DNA of 47,215 nucleotides from Salinivirgaceae bacterium (GTDB lineage Bacteria; Bacteroidota; Bacteroidia; Bacteroidales; SZUA-534): contig JAEEPS010000018.1 in assembly GCA_016284875.1 (NCBI GenBank), positions 1 through 47,215 on the forward strand, written 5' to 3'. The notes under the pieces were generated by a model that saw only the letters and a program-made list of their open reading frames with translations, had not been told where the DNA came from and did no database searches. The stretch's first letter is position 1. Every line of letters starts with the position of its first letter. Shown here piece after piece: positions 25,720 through 34,404 of the stretch. The translations under genes and the position numbers were made by a program.

Positions 25720-27159
25720 TTACAAGGCTTGGAACGGAAAAATCTTTGTCAGCCAGAAGTAACCCAGCACGAATGCTACAATACCCACAATGGCGCCGAT
25801 TTTGGCCATATCCTTCGTCTCAACCAAACCAGTCGAAGAAGCGATTGCGTTCGGTGGTGTTGAAATTGGGAAGAGCATTGCAATTGATGCGCAGACGGCG
25901 ATGAACGAAATCATTGCCTGAGTGCCGCCCAGAGCCATAAAGGTGTCGTGGCTTGCGGCTTCGGGCATACTCATTGCTTCGGCAATCACAATCAGAATCG
26001 GGATGAGCAGCGCAGCGGTGGCCGAGTTGCTGATGAAGTTCGAAAGGAAGTAGCAGACAAGGCCCGCGATGATGAACACTGCAACAACGCCCATTGTGCC
26101 GAACGGAATGGCTTCAATCAGCACTTTGGCAAGGCCTGTGCCCTGAAGGTCGGTGCCAAGGGCGAAACCGCCAGCAACCAGCCAGAGCACTGTCCAGTTG
26201 ATTTCCTTGATGTCTTCTTTGGTGAAGATTCCGCAGCAGGTGAGCACGGCCAACGGGATGAGAGCCACCACGTTAGAGTTGATGCCAGTGAGTTTCTCGG
26301 TTGCCCACAAAAGGATTGTGCCGATGAATGTGCACCAAACCACAATGGTCTTCCAGTCGCTCTTGCGGTCGCTCTTTTTGATGTCGAGCACCACTTCCTT
26401 CGACTTGAACGGGAACAGAACCTGCAGCATAACCCAGGCAAACAGAATCATAATAATCACGAACGGAATCATACGCAGCGCCCACTCGCCGAACGAAACG
26501 TCGAGACCTGCGTCACCAAGGAACTTCACGGCAGTGGCGTTAGGCGGTGTGCCGATAGGTGTGCCGATGCCGCCAAGGTTTGCAGCCACAGGAATAGCCA
26601 GCGAAAGGCCGATTTTTCCTTTGTCGTCAGATGGCAGAACAGCAAGCACAGGAGCCAGGAAAGCCAGCATCATAGCGGCGGTGGCGGTGTTGCTCATAAA
26701 CATTGAGAAGACGGCGATTACAACCAGGAAGCCCAGCAGCACCCATTTCGGTTTTGTGCCGAAAGGTTTCAGCATTATGCGGGCGAGTGTAACGTCGAGT
26801 CCGTATTTCGATGCCATAATTGCCAGCACGAATCCGCCGAGGAACAGCATAACAACCGGGTCAGCGAATGCCGACATAATTTTGGTGTAAACCACCAATT
26901 CGCCTGCTTCGGGTGTGCAGAAGTAGCCGATGCCTTTGTTCGAGACGGTCAGCAGCGACAGCACAATCACCAGCACTGATGTTGTCCAGTTCGGAATTGG
27001 TTCGAAAATCCACAGAAGTGCTGCAAGAATGAACATTGCAATCACGCGTTGTTGAACCAGAGTCAGAGCATCAATTCCGTAGAACGATGTCGGGACGCAC
27101 CAGGCAATCAGGAACAAAGCAAACGGAATCAATAACTTAATTAACTTTTTTGTGTCCAT
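25720..27159 (-). CDS. SLC13/DASS-family sodium:dicarboxylate symporter
   Basis: 479 residues, ~11-12 hydrophobic helices in two inverted repeats. Both Ser-Asn-Thr type substrate/sodium motifs are seen: MFMSNTATAAMM in the first half and FISNSATAALLI in the second. The two hairpin tips GTPIGTPPNATA and PISTPPNAIASS complete the site. This is the CitT/VcINDY family, which imports succinate, malate, fumarate or citrate with Na+, or exchanges them. With PckA nearby, a role in C4-dicarboxylate traffic for fermentation is reasonable, but substrate choice cannot be read. Exact -7 element upstream. Confidence 0.92.
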   Translation of the reverse strand: MDTKKLIKLLIPFALFLIAWCVPTSFYGIDALTLVQQRVIAMFILAALLWIFEPIPNWTTSVLVIVLSLLTVSNKGIGYFCTPEAGELVVYTKIMSAFADPVVMLFLGGFVLAIMASKYGLDVTLARIMLKPFGTKPKWVLLGFLVVIAVFSMFMSNTATAAMMLAFLAPVLAVLPSDDKGKIGLSLAIPVAANLGGIGTPIGTPPNATAVKFLGDAGLDVSFGEWALRMIPFVIIMILFAWVMLQVLFPFKSKEVVLDIKKSDRKSDWKTIVVWCTFIGTILLWATEKLTGINSNVVALIPLAVLTCCGIFTKEDIKEINWTVLWLVAGGFALGTDLQGTGLAKVLIEAIPFGTMGVVAVFIIAGLVCYFLSNFISNSATAALLIPILIVIAEAMSMPEAASHDTFMALGGTQAMISFIAVCASIAMLFPISTPPNAIASSTGLVETKDMAKIGAIVGIVAFVLGYFWLTKIFPFQAL

Positions 27160-27208
27160 TTTAAAGTTGTTTTTTTTGTTATTAATAATGCATTCGCAAA
27201 ATGAGCCG

Positions 27209-27216
27209 CAAAGGTA
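27209..27216 (-). promoter_or_regulatory. Promoter -7 element of the SLC13 transporter gene
   Basis: The minus strand reads TACCTTTG (exact TAnnTTTG) with TTCG 18 bp upstream. The predicted transcript starts ~45 nt before the ATG. The word pair GGTTCGC...TTTGCGGC is shared with the pckA promoter. Confidence 0.65.
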
Positions 27217-27295
27217 AAATTTTAGCCGACAACGCGAACCGATTTTTCGTGGCCGATTTTAAATAAGTGGAATACTTATGTGGACGAGGGACGGG

Positions 27296-27358
27296 ATTGG
27301 TGAATCGTTTAAAGGTTTAGAAGTTTAGCACTATACCAACACCCAACAACTAACACCA
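27296..27358. repeat. Degenerate dispersed repeat (TTTAGAAG and CCAACACCC words)
   Basis: Contains AGGTTTAGAAGTTTAG followed by CCAACACCCAACAAC. The first half matches the repeats at ~28972 and ~33012, the second half matches the repeat at ~9245. Confidence 0.65.
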
Positions 27359-27373
27359 TTTTCACCAAACATA

Positions 27374-27388
27374 TTAGAATAATTCTAA
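27374..27388. promoter_or_regulatory. Perfect 7-1-7 palindrome, Fur/PerR-like operator candidate
   Basis: TTAGAATAATTCTAA is a perfect inverted repeat with a one-base centre. It differs from the PerR consensus TTATAATnATTATAA by one base per arm. It overlaps the first bases of the -7 element of the downstream flavoprotein gene, where binding would block transcription. Confidence 0.5.
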
Positions 27389-27393
27389 TTTTG
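27386..27393 (+). promoter_or_regulatory. -7 element of the flavoprotein gene
   Basis: TAATTTTG exactly matches TAnnTTTG, ending 25 bp before the ATG at 27419. It overlaps the palindrome at 27374-27388. Confidence 0.55.
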
Positions 27394-27418
27394 TCAAGAA
27401 CATAAAAACGATAAGTAT

Positions 27419-28195
27419 ATGGAAAAGAATGTAATAGAAGACGGCGAGGAGTTGATTTCGCGCCGTGAGGCATTGAAGAAAATGGGTGCGTTGGCTGCTA
27501 CGGCAGCCATAAGCGCGTCGGGAGTGAGTGCCTTGGCTTCCTGCGCACCGGCTGCGGCTGGCGTTGATAAAAAACTCAAAGTGCTGTTAATCAATGGTAG
27601 TGCAAGACGCAACGGCAACACCTTCACGTTGCTTTCCGAAATTGCCAATCAGTTGAAAAAGAATTCGATAGATAGCGAGATTGTTGGTATAGGCAATCGC
27701 CCTGTGCGCGGTTGCATCGCTTGCGGACAATGCCATGCAAAGCAACTTGGCAAATGCACTTTCGACGATGATGTCTGCAACGAGATTATCGATAAAATGG
27801 CTGAGTGTGACGCTGTTATAGTTGGTGCACCAGTGTACTACGGCCAGCCGGCAGGTCAGTTGCTTGCGGTTATGCAGCGGATGTGCTACTCGGCCGGGAA
27901 CAAACTTCAAGGCAAGCCAGCATCAGCCGTTGCCGTTTGCCGTCGCGGTGGTGCCTCCGCATCGTACCAAACTTTGCTGATGCCGTTTCAAATGCTTAAT
28001 ATGCCGATAGTTACATCGCAATATTGGAACATTGGCTATGGGGCAAGCGAAGGTGAGGTGTCTCAAGATGCCGAAGGTCTTCAGACAATGCGCACACTGG
28101 CCGACAATATGGCCTATATGCTCAAGCAATTTGCCACAGGTACAGCCAAATTCCCCAAGCGCGAGCGCGGAAAATTCACCAATTTTATAAGATAG
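27419..28195 (+). CDS. Tat-exported flavodoxin-fold NAD(P)H-dependent FMN reductase, probable lipoprotein
   Basis: 258 residues. Residues 12-45 form a twin-arginine signal: SRREALKKMGALAATAAIS (Arg15-Arg16), ending at a possible lipobox LASC (Cys42). The mature domain is flavodoxin-like: VLLINGSARRNGNTFTLLSEI (FMN phosphate loop), GCIACGQCHAKQLGKC (cysteine cluster as in iron-sulfur flavoproteins), DAVIVGAPVYYGQPAGQLLAVMQR. Pre-folding with cofactor before export explains the Tat route. It likely reduces an unknown acceptor in the periplasm or at the outer face of the inner membrane. A Fur/PerR-shaped palindrome overlaps the promoter. Monocistronic, with its own terminator. Confidence 0.88.
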   Translation: MEKNVIEDGEELISRREALKKMGALAATAAISASGVSALASCAPAAAGVDKKLKVLLINGSARRNGNTFTLLSEIANQLKKNSIDSEIVGIGNRPVRGCIACGQCHAKQLGKCTFDDDVCNEIIDKMAECDAVIVGAPVYYGQPAGQLLAVMQRMCYSAGNKLQGKPASAVAVCRRGGASASYQTLLMPFQMLNMPIVTSQYWNIGYGASEGEVSQDAEGLQTMRTLADNMAYMLKQFATGTAKFPKRERGKFTNFIR

Positions 28196-28222
28196 GAGAG
28201 ACGTATAATTCTATTACGATAT

Positions 28223-28258
28223 AAAAAATGCGGAGACAATGTTTCCGCATTTTTTTTG
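28223..28258 (+). terminator. Terminator after the flavoprotein gene
   Basis: AAAATGCGGA pairs with TCCGCATTTT around a short loop, followed by T residues. Confidence 0.88.
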
Positions 28259-28327
28259 TTCGTGAAATATTAAAGTTATTACTACATCACTGTGAAAATC
28301 AGTAATTTCTGTGTAATCAGTACGATG

Positions 28328-28963
28328 TTATTGACACCGCTTTGTAAACGAAAACTTATTCTCTTCGTGATGTATCAGCCTGACAATGTTCTTTCTATGT
28401 GTGATGATGAGCAGCACGCTCTCAGCAATTGCGAACACCATAAGCGATACGATGTGAATCTTGAAAACACCAATAATCATAATAGGGAAGGTGAGTCCGC
28501 CGAGCATTGAGCCGAGCGACACGTATTTGCTTATGAGCAGCACAACAACAAACACCGCGAAGCACGCAAGCGCCGACAGAGGACTGAGTGCTATGGCGAT
28601 GCCAAGAAGCGTGGCCACGCCCTTGCCGCCCTTGAAGTGCGCGTAGAGCGGGAAGATGTGCCCCAGAACGGCGCAGACGCCAAGCAGCAGTTGCAGGTTG
28701 ACAAACGGCTCAGTGCCGCACTCGTAACTTGCAAAATGTGCCAGACACACCGCCAAAAAGCCCTTCAGCATATCGATGGCGAAGACAATCAGTCCCGGGC
28801 GCGTTCCCAAAACCCTGATGGTGTTGGTTGTTCCGGCGTTGCCGCTTCCGTGCTCGCGCACGTCGATTCCGTAGATGCCTTTGCCAAGCCACACGGCCGT
28901 CGGGATTGAGCCTATCAGATAGGCCGCAAGGCATAAAATTCCACACAAAATATATTCGTTCAT
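28328..28963 (-). CDS. plsY: Acyl-phosphate glycerol-3-phosphate acyltransferase PlsY
   Basis: 211 residues, about six hydrophobic helices. PlsY transfers an acyl group from acyl-phosphate to glycerol-3-phosphate, the first membrane step of phospholipid synthesis. All three loop motifs are visible: GSIPTAVWLGK near residue 18-28, GSGNAGTTNTIRVLG (phosphate-binding), and GHIFPLYAHFKGGKGVAT. Length is typical. The start codon abuts the repeat at 28972; no promoter element is evident. It converges on the flavoprotein gene. Confidence 0.95.
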   Translation of the reverse strand: MNEYILCGILCLAAYLIGSIPTAVWLGKGIYGIDVREHGSGNAGTTNTIRVLGTRPGLIVFAIDMLKGFLAVCLAHFASYECGTEPFVNLQLLLGVCAVLGHIFPLYAHFKGGKGVATLLGIAIALSPLSALACFAVFVVVLLISKYVSLGSMLGGLTFPIMIIGVFKIHIVSLMVFAIAESVLLIITHRKNIVRLIHHEENKFSFTKRCQ

Positions 28964-28969
28964 TTTAAA

Positions 28970-29013
28970 GTTTAAAGTTTAGAAGTTTAGAGTTTAGAAG
29001 TTTAGTTTAGAGG
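28970..29013. repeat. Degenerate TTTAGAAG/TTTAAAG repeat
   Basis: Tandem variants of the word AAGTTTA(A/G)A, with AAGTTTAGAGTTTAG and AAGTTTAG among them, immediately upstream of plsY. The same word family recurs at 27312-27326 and 33010-33090. Confidence 0.7.
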
Positions 29014-29117
29014 GTTTTGCGCTTTGCTGTTCAGATTTCTCAACTTTCTAATCCTTCTCAACCAACTCAACTTTACTCATTACTCTTTACACATTTCCCC
29101 TTTATTGAACAATCCAT

Positions 29118-29150
29118 AAACAAAAACCCCGCCAAACGGCAGGGTTTCTG
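29118..29150 (-). terminator. pckA terminator
   Basis: On the minus strand AAACCCTGCC pairs with GGCGGGGTTT around GTTT, then T residues. Ends ~25 bp after the pckA stop codon. Confidence 0.85.
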
Positions 29151-29173
29151 AATAAATATTTTTGTAATATGAA

Positions 29174-30787
29174 TTACAATTTCGGACCAGCGGCAACCAG
29201 AGCCTTGCCTGCTTCGTTGGTTGTGTACTTCTCGAAGTTCTTGATGAAGCGGCCAGCCAGGTCTTTTGCCTTAGTTTCCCATTCCGATGCGTTGGCGTAA
29301 GTGTCGCGCGGATCGAGGATGGCAGGATTAACTTTCGGCAGAGCGGTCGGAACTTCAAAGTCGAAGAACGGAATCTTCTTGGTCTCAGCCTTCAGGATTG
29401 AACCGTCGAGGATGGCGTCGATGATACCACGGGTGTCAGGAATCGAGATACGTTTGCCAGTACCGTTCCAGCCAGTGTTAACCAAGTAAGCCTTGGCGCC
29501 CGATTTCTTCATTTTCTTAACCAACTCTTCAGCGTATTTTGTCGGGTGCAACTCGAGGAATGCCTGACCGAAGCAAGCCGAGAATGTCGGAGTCGGCTCG
29601 GTGATACCACGCTCAGTACCAGCCAGTTTAGCGGTGAAGCCGCTCAGGAAGTAGTATTGGGTCTGTTCAGGAGTCAGGATTGAAACAGGAGGCAGAACGC
29701 CGAATGCGTCAGCCGAAAGGAAGATGACGTTCTTAGCAGCAGGACCTGCGCTCTTGCCAGCCACTTTCTTAACAATGTTCTTGATGTGGTCGATTGGGTA
29801 AGAAACGCGGGTGTTCTCGGTTACGCTCTTGTCAGCGAAATCGATTTTGCCGTTCTTGTCAACAGTAACGTTCTCAAGCAGAGCGTCGCGTTTGATGGCG
29901 CCGTAGATGTCAGGCTCGTTCTCTTTCGAAAGGTTGATAACCTTAGCGTAGCAGCCGCCTTCGAGGTTGAACACGCCTTCGTCGTCCCAGCCGTGCTCGT
30001 CGTCGCCGATGAGCAGACGTTTCGGGTCGGTTGAAAGAGTGGTCTTGCCAGTGCCAGACAAACCGAAGAAGATAGCGGTGTTCTTGCCTTCCATATCGGT
30101 GTTGGCCGAGCAGTGCATTGATGCGATGCCCTTCAAAGGCAGGTAGTAGTTCTGCATTGAGAACATACCCTTCTTCATTTCACCACCGTACCAAGTGTTG
30201 ATGATGACCTGCTCGCGGCTCTTGGTGTTGAAAGCAACGCAAGTCTCAGAGTTCAGGCCGAGTTCTTTGAAGTTGTCAACTTTAGCCTTCGATGCGTTGT
30301 AGATAACGAAGTTAGGCTCGAAATTCTTCAACTCTTCTTCAGTCGGGCGGATGAACATATTCTCAACAAAGTGAGCCTGCCAAGCAACTTCAACAATGAA
30401 GCGGACAGCAAGACGGGTTGCTTCGTTGGCGCCGCAGAAAGCGTCGACAACATAAAGTTTCTTATTTGAAAGTTCTTTCTTTGCGATTTCCTTAACCTTG
30501 TTCCAAACGTCTTCGCTCATTGGGTGGTTGTCGTTCTTGTAGGCGTCCGATGTCCACCAAACGTTGTTGTGGCTCTCGTCGTTGTCAACAATGTATTTGT
30601 CCTTCGGCGAGCGGCCAGTAAAGATGCCAGTCATAACGTTAACTGCGCCAAGTTCAGTTTCCTGACCTTTTTCGTAACCTTCAAGAGCAGGATTGATTTC
30701 TGCCTTGTAGAGTTCGTCATAAGAAGGATTGTGTGCGATTACAGTTGAGCCTGTAATGCCGTACTTCGTTAAATCTAAATTACTCAT
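29174..30787 (-). CDS. pckA: ATP-dependent phosphoenolpyruvate carboxykinase
   Basis: 537 residues. PckA interconverts oxaloacetate + ATP and PEP + CO2 + ADP. In gut Bacteroidetes it commonly runs toward oxaloacetate, fixing CO2 on the way to succinate. Motifs: the substrate region [13 protein letters not shown]; the P-loop [16 protein letters not shown]; the metal-site region [24 protein letters not shown]; and [12 protein letters not shown]. The last part contains [15 protein letters not shown]. It uses the A/T-ended codon set of highly expressed genes. It has its own promoter, with an exact -7 element ~45 bp upstream, and its own terminator. Confidence 0.97.
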   Translation of the reverse strand: MSNLDLTKYGITGSTVIAHNPSYDELYKAEINPALEGYEKGQETELGAVNVMTGIFTGRSPKDKYIVDNDESHNNVWWTSDAYKNDNHPMSEDVWNKVKEIAKKELSNKKLYVVDAFCGANEATRLAVRFIVEVAWQAHFVENMFIRPTEEELKNFEPNFVIYNASKAKVDNFKELGLNSETCVAFNTKSREQVIINTWYGGEMKKGMFSMQNYYLPLKGIASMHCSANTDMEGKNTAIFFGLSGTGKTTLSTDPKRLLIGDDEHGWDDEGVFNLEGGCYAKVINLSKENEPDIYGAIKRDALLENVTVDKNGKIDFADKSVTENTRVSYPIDHIKNIVKKVAGKSAGPAAKNVIFLSADAFGVLPPVSILTPEQTQYYFLSGFTAKLAGTERGITEPTPTFSACFGQAFLELHPTKYAEELVKKMKKSGAKAYLVNTGWNGTGKRISIPDTRGIIDAILDGSILKAETKKIPFFDFEVPTALPKVNPAILDPRDTYANASEWETKAKDLAGRFIKNFEKYTTNEAGKALVAAGPKL

Positions 30788-30832
30788 AATTAATATTTTA
30801 AAAAGTTATAACTATATTTTGCCTTTTTGCCG

Positions 30833-30863
30833 CAAATATAAGCCGAAATAAACAAAAAGCGAA
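30833..30863 (-). promoter_or_regulatory. pckA promoter
   Basis: The minus strand reads TTCG, a 19-bp spacer, then TATATTTG (exact TAnnTTTG). Predicted leader ~39 nt. This is one of the best promoter matches in the window. Confidence 0.7.
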
Positions 30864-31002
30864 CCGTATTATTCCAAATAAATTCTTTTAAGTGATTTTC
30901 GTAGAAAATATTTTCCTGACGATGGGAATGTGCTGGAAATGAGGGTTTTGCGTGGGAGTGGGGTTGAGAATGTGCGGCGCACCATATATATTATGGTAAT
31001 AC

Positions 31003-31893
31003 TCACGACCGCGGATGGAACCGCATAATCGTATCGCGCAGATACTCGCGGTCGAGGTGGGTGTAGAGTTCGGTGGTGGTGATTGACTCGTGGCCGAGCA
31101 TTTCCTGAATGGCGCGCAGGTCGGCGCCGCCTTCGAGCAGTTGCGTGGCAAACGAGTGGCGGAAAGTGTGCGGGCTGATGGTCTTTTTCAGTCCGATTTT
31201 GGCGGCAAGGTCTTTGATGATGGTGAAAATCATTACGCGCGTCATTTTCTTGCCGCGGCGGTTCAGGAACAGAATATTCTCGTCTTTGCGATTGATATCC
31301 AATGTGTTGCGGTAGTTGTGAATGTAGAGCGTGATGGCGTCTTTCACGCAGCGCCCCACGGGAACCAAACGCTCTTTGCTGCCCTTGCCTTTGATTTTTA
31401 CATAACTCTCGTCGAAATGCAAGTCGGTGATTCTCAGATTGATAAGTTCCGAAACACGCATTCCGCAGCCGTAGAGCGTCTCAAGAATGGCGCGGTTGCG
31501 GTAGCCCGTTTCGCTGTCAAGGTCCACGGCTTCAATCAACTGGTCAATCTCTTCGGGTGAGAGCACGGTCGGCAACTTGCGGCTAAGTTTCGGTGTCTCA
31601 ATCAGTTCCGACGGGTCGGAGTCGATGATGTCGTGAATCAGCAGGTATTTGAAAAACGATTTGATGCCCGACAGAATCCGAGCCTGCGAGTGCGCGCTCA
31701 TACCGTCGTCGGCGTCGAGTTCGTCAATGAAGGCGCGGATTTCGATTGGCTTGACGTCGGCTGGCGACGGTGCTTTCGAGAAGTTGATAAACCGCTGAAT
31801 ATCCGCCATATAGGCTTCGATGGTGTTTGCCGAAAGCGATTTTTCCAACTTCAGAAAGTTCTTGTAACTCGTCAGGTAGTCAGCCCAAATCAT
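31003..31893 (-). CDS. xerD: Site-specific tyrosine recombinase XerD
   Basis: 296 residues, the normal XerC/XerD length. N-terminal SAM-like core-binding domain (~1-95) and catalytic domain (~108-296) with all residues: Arg146 (GCGMRVSEL), Lys170 (KGKGSKERLVPVG), His242-Arg245 (HTFRHSFAT), His268 (LGHESITT) and nucleophile Tyr277 (ELYTHLD). It resolves chromosome dimers at dif. Overall sequence and location with no mobile-element context favour the housekeeping recombinase rather than an integrase. XerD is preferred over XerC from the LSPEEIDQLI and ETPKLSRKLP style, with modest certainty. Divergent from pta. Confidence 0.92.
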   Translation of the reverse strand: MIWADYLTSYKNFLKLEKSLSANTIEAYMADIQRFINFSKAPSPADVKPIEIRAFIDELDADDGMSAHSQARILSGIKSFFKYLLIHDIIDSDPSELIETPKLSRKLPTVLSPEEIDQLIEAVDLDSETGYRNRAILETLYGCGMRVSELINLRITDLHFDESYVKIKGKGSKERLVPVGRCVKDAITLYIHNYRNTLDINRKDENILFLNRRGKKMTRVMIFTIIKDLAAKIGLKKTISPHTFRHSFATQLLEGGADLRAIQEMLGHESITTTELYTHLDREYLRDTIMRFHPRS

Positions 31894-31940
31894 ATCCGAT
31901 TGATAATTAGTGAATAAACATATTTTCGTTATCCGAATAA

Positions 31941-31948
31941 CAAAAATA
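31941..31948 (-). promoter_or_regulatory. -7 element of xerD
   Basis: The minus strand reads TATTTTTG (exact TAnnTTTG), ~48 bp before the xerD ATG. It lies 12 bp from the divergent pta -7 element. Confidence 0.5.
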
Positions 31949-31960
31949 CTCTAAAATTGG

Positions 31961-31968
31961 TATGTTTG
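31961..31968 (+). promoter_or_regulatory. -7 element of pta
   Basis: TATGTTTG (exact TAnnTTTG), 33 bp before the pta ATG. The -33 region overlaps the xerD -7 element, so both polymerases compete for one site. Confidence 0.5.
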
Positions 31969-32001
31969 TCGGCATTGAACGTAATTTTTAAACATAACAA
32001 T

Positions 32002-33012
32002 ATGAATCTTTTAGAGCAAATCAAAGAGAACGCCAAGCGGCAGAAGCAGACAATTGTTCTGCCCGAAGGCTACGAGGAGCGCACCATTAAGGCCGCCGAC
32101 GCAGTTATCGAACAGGGCATTGCCGACATTATTCTGATTGGCAACAAGGCCGAACTGGAGAAGAAAGCCGCCGATTTCGGGTTGAAGAATATCGCGAAAG
32201 CGCAGATTGTTGACCCTGAGGACCACCCGCGCAAGCAGGAGTTTATCGACAAACTGGTTGAACTGCGCAAGAACAAGGGAATGACGCCCGAAGAGGCCGC
32301 CCGTCTGCTCAAGAATCCGCTCTACCTGGGCGCGATGATGGTGAAGGTGGGTATGGCCAAAGGCGAGGTTGCTGGTGCCGATAACGCTACTGGCGATGTG
32401 CTTCGTCCTGCTTTTCAGATAGTTAAGACAAAACCTGGCATTTCGTGCGTTTCAGGCGCGTTTGTGATGGTACTGAAAGACAAAACGTATGGTCAGGACG
32501 GCATTATGGTATTTGCCGACTGCGCTGTGCTTCCGGTTCCCACAGCGCCCGAGTTGGCGCAGATTGCCGTTGAGTCGGCCAAGACCGCCAAGGCAATCGC
32601 CTGCATTGACGACCCGAAAGTGGCTATTTTGAGTTTCTCGACCAAAGGCAGCGCAAAGCACGAGGTTGTTGACAAGGTGATTGAGGCTACCAAAATCGCC
32701 AAAGAGATGGCACCCGAACTGGATATCGACGGCGAACTGCAGGCCGACGCTGCCATTGTGCCTGGCGTGGCAGCAAAGAAGGCCCCTGGAAGCGACATTG
32801 CAGGAAAGGCCAACGTGCTGGTGTTCCCGTCGCTCGAAACGGGCAATATCTGCTACAAACTGGTTCAGCGTCTGGGCAACGCCGAGGCTTACGGCCCGAT
32901 TCTGCAAGGTATGGCCGCCCCAATCAACGACCTTTCACGCGGCTGCTCGGTTGAGGATGTGGTCAATGTTATCGCAATCACCTGCAATCAGGCAATCGCT
33001 TTGCAGGAATAA
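32002..33012 (+). CDS. pta: Phosphate acetyltransferase, short form
   Basis: 336 residues from the ATG at 32002 (MNLLEQIKENAKRQKQ); a frame from 31957 adds promoter-derived residues. Pta converts acetyl-CoA + phosphate to acetyl phosphate. The single PTA_PTB domain shows IVLPEGYEERTIKAAD, MMVKVGMAKGEVAGADNATGDVLRPAF, DGIMVFADCAVLPVPTAPELAQIA and GKANVLVFPSLETGNICYKL. There is no N-terminal DRTGG/BioD-like domain, so it is the compact class. The product goes to AckA, encoded 140 bp downstream across a degenerate repeat. Confidence 0.96.
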   Translation: MNLLEQIKENAKRQKQTIVLPEGYEERTIKAADAVIEQGIADIILIGNKAELEKKAADFGLKNIAKAQIVDPEDHPRKQEFIDKLVELRKNKGMTPEEAARLLKNPLYLGAMMVKVGMAKGEVAGADNATGDVLRPAFQIVKTKPGISCVSGAFVMVLKDKTYGQDGIMVFADCAVLPVPTAPELAQIAVESAKTAKAIACIDDPKVAILSFSTKGSAKHEVVDKVIEATKIAKEMAPELDIDGELQADAAIVPGVAAKKAPGSDIAGKANVLVFPSLETGNICYKLVQRLGNAEAYGPILQGMAAPINDLSRGCSVEDVVNVIAITCNQAIALQE

Positions 33013-33090
33013 AAAGTTTAGAAGGTTTAGAAGGTTTAGAAGGTTTAGGAAGTTGAGGTAGAGAAGGTTAAAAGGTTAACGGGTTTAACA
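33010..33090. repeat. Tandem AAGGTTTAG repeat between pta and ackA
   Basis: Tandem AAGGTTTAG units after AAAGTTTAG, decaying into AAGGTTAAAAGGTTAACGGG. It starts at the pta stop codon and fills most of the 140-bp gap. Confidence 0.75.
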
Positions 33091-33152
33091 GATTTAATGA
33101 ATCAAAAATCAAAATTCCTAAATCATAAATCCTAAATGATAAAAGTAAGATT

Positions 33153-34349
33153 ATGAATGTATTAGTTTTGAATTGCGGCAGTTCGTCGCTCAAATATCAA
33201 CTCATTGATATGAACACCCGCAGTGTCCTGGCGAAGGGCATTTGCGAGAAAATCGGAATTGACGGCTCGTCGCTCACGCACAAGCCGACAGGGAAGGAGC
33301 AACTGGTTGTCAATCAGCCGATGCCCGACCACAAGGCAGCCGTCAAACTGGTGATGGACGCTCTGCTTGACGCGAAATACGGCGTGGTGACAAGTATGGA
33401 CGAGATTCAGGCCGTTGGCCACCGCGTGCTGCACGGCGGCAAGTATTACAGTGGCTCGATTCTGATTAACGACGATGTGAAACGCGTTATCCGCGAGTGC
33501 TTCGACCTTGGCCCGCTTCACAACCCTGCCAATCTGATTGGCATTGAGGCTTGCGAGGCTCTGATGGGCAACACCCCGCAGGTGGCCGTGTTCGACACAG
33601 CCTTCCACCAAACAATGCCCGTGAAGGCTTATCTCTACTCGCTTCCGTATGAGTATTACGAGAAATACGCCATTCGCAAGTACGGCTTCCACGGAACAAG
33701 CCACTGGTACGTTTCGGGCCGCGCCATTGAGTTCGGCAAACTCGACCCCGACAAGTCGAAGGTGATTGTGGCTCACTTGGGCAACGGCGCGAGCATTTCG
33801 GCTGTTGTTGGCGGCAAGTGCGTCGACACAAGTATGGGCCTGACACCGCTCGAAGGCCTTGTGATGGGCACCCGCTGCGGCGATGTTGACCCTGCTGTGG
33901 TTCAGTATATTGCCAACAAGGAGAATCGCTCGGTTGACGATGTTCTGAACATTCTGAACAAGAAATCGGGCGTGCTGGGCGTGTCGGGCGTGTCGAGCGA
34001 TTTCCGCGACCTTGAGGCCGCCGCCAAGGCTGGCAACGAGCGCGCCAAAATAGCCTTCGACTGCTTTGTTTACCGCGTGGCCAAATACATTGGCAGTTAC
34101 GTTGCCGCAATGAACGGCGTCGATGCAATCGCCTTCACCGCAGGTCTGGGCGAGAACAACGGTGCCGCCCGCAAGGCAATCTGCGACTATCTGACCTATC
34201 TTGGCATTGAACTCGATGCCGAGAAGAACCAAATCCGCGGCGAGGAGGTTGTTATCTCAACGCCCGATTCGAAAGTCAAAGTGCTGGTAATCCCGACAAA
34301 CGAGGAACTGGCCATTGCGCTGGAGACGGTGAGAATTGCGAACTTTTAA
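33153..34349 (+). CDS. ackA: Acetate kinase
   Basis: 398 residues. AckA makes ATP and acetate from acetyl phosphate, the energy-yielding end of fermentation. ASKHA-fold motifs: VLVLNCGSSSLKYQLID at the N-terminus; GHRVLHGGKYYSGSILI; VFDTAFHQTMPVKAYLYSLPYE; RKYGFHGTSHWYVS; HLGNGASISAVVGGKCVDTSMGLTPLEGLVMGTR; and AFTAGLGENN. Length is normal. Probably co-transcribed with pta, although no promoter is visible in the repeat-filled gap; a strong terminator follows. Confidence 0.97.
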   Translation: MNVLVLNCGSSSLKYQLIDMNTRSVLAKGICEKIGIDGSSLTHKPTGKEQLVVNQPMPDHKAAVKLVMDALLDAKYGVVTSMDEIQAVGHRVLHGGKYYSGSILINDDVKRVIRECFDLGPLHNPANLIGIEACEALMGNTPQVAVFDTAFHQTMPVKAYLYSLPYEYYEKYAIRKYGFHGTSHWYVSGRAIEFGKLDPDKSKVIVAHLGNGASISAVVGGKCVDTSMGLTPLEGLVMGTRCGDVDPAVVQYIANKENRSVDDVLNILNKKSGVLGVSGVSSDFRDLEAAAKAGNERAKIAFDCFVYRVAKYIGSYVAAMNGVDAIAFTAGLGENNGAARKAICDYLTYLGIELDAEKNQIRGEEVVISTPDSKVKVLVIPTNEELAIALETVRIANF

Positions 34350-34367
34350 GAACTAATAGAATAGGGG

Positions 34368-34404
34368 AAAAGACGGGACTCTGATGGGCTCCGTCTTTTT
34401 TTTT
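34368..34404 (+). terminator. Terminator of the pta-ackA unit
   Basis: AAAGACGG (34369-34376) pairs with CCGTCTTT (34391-34398) across a 14-nt loop, followed by a T run. Confidence 0.85.

Noticed and set aside
31003..31893. Tyrosine recombinase considered as an integrase of a mobile element
   Set aside because: Length, full XerD-like core-binding domain and housekeeping neighbours (pckA, pta) fit XerD; no attachment-site duplication or cargo genes are present.
33162..34232. 356-codon minus-strand frame opposite ackA
   Set aside because: Shadow of ackA codon structure, no homology signal recognised.
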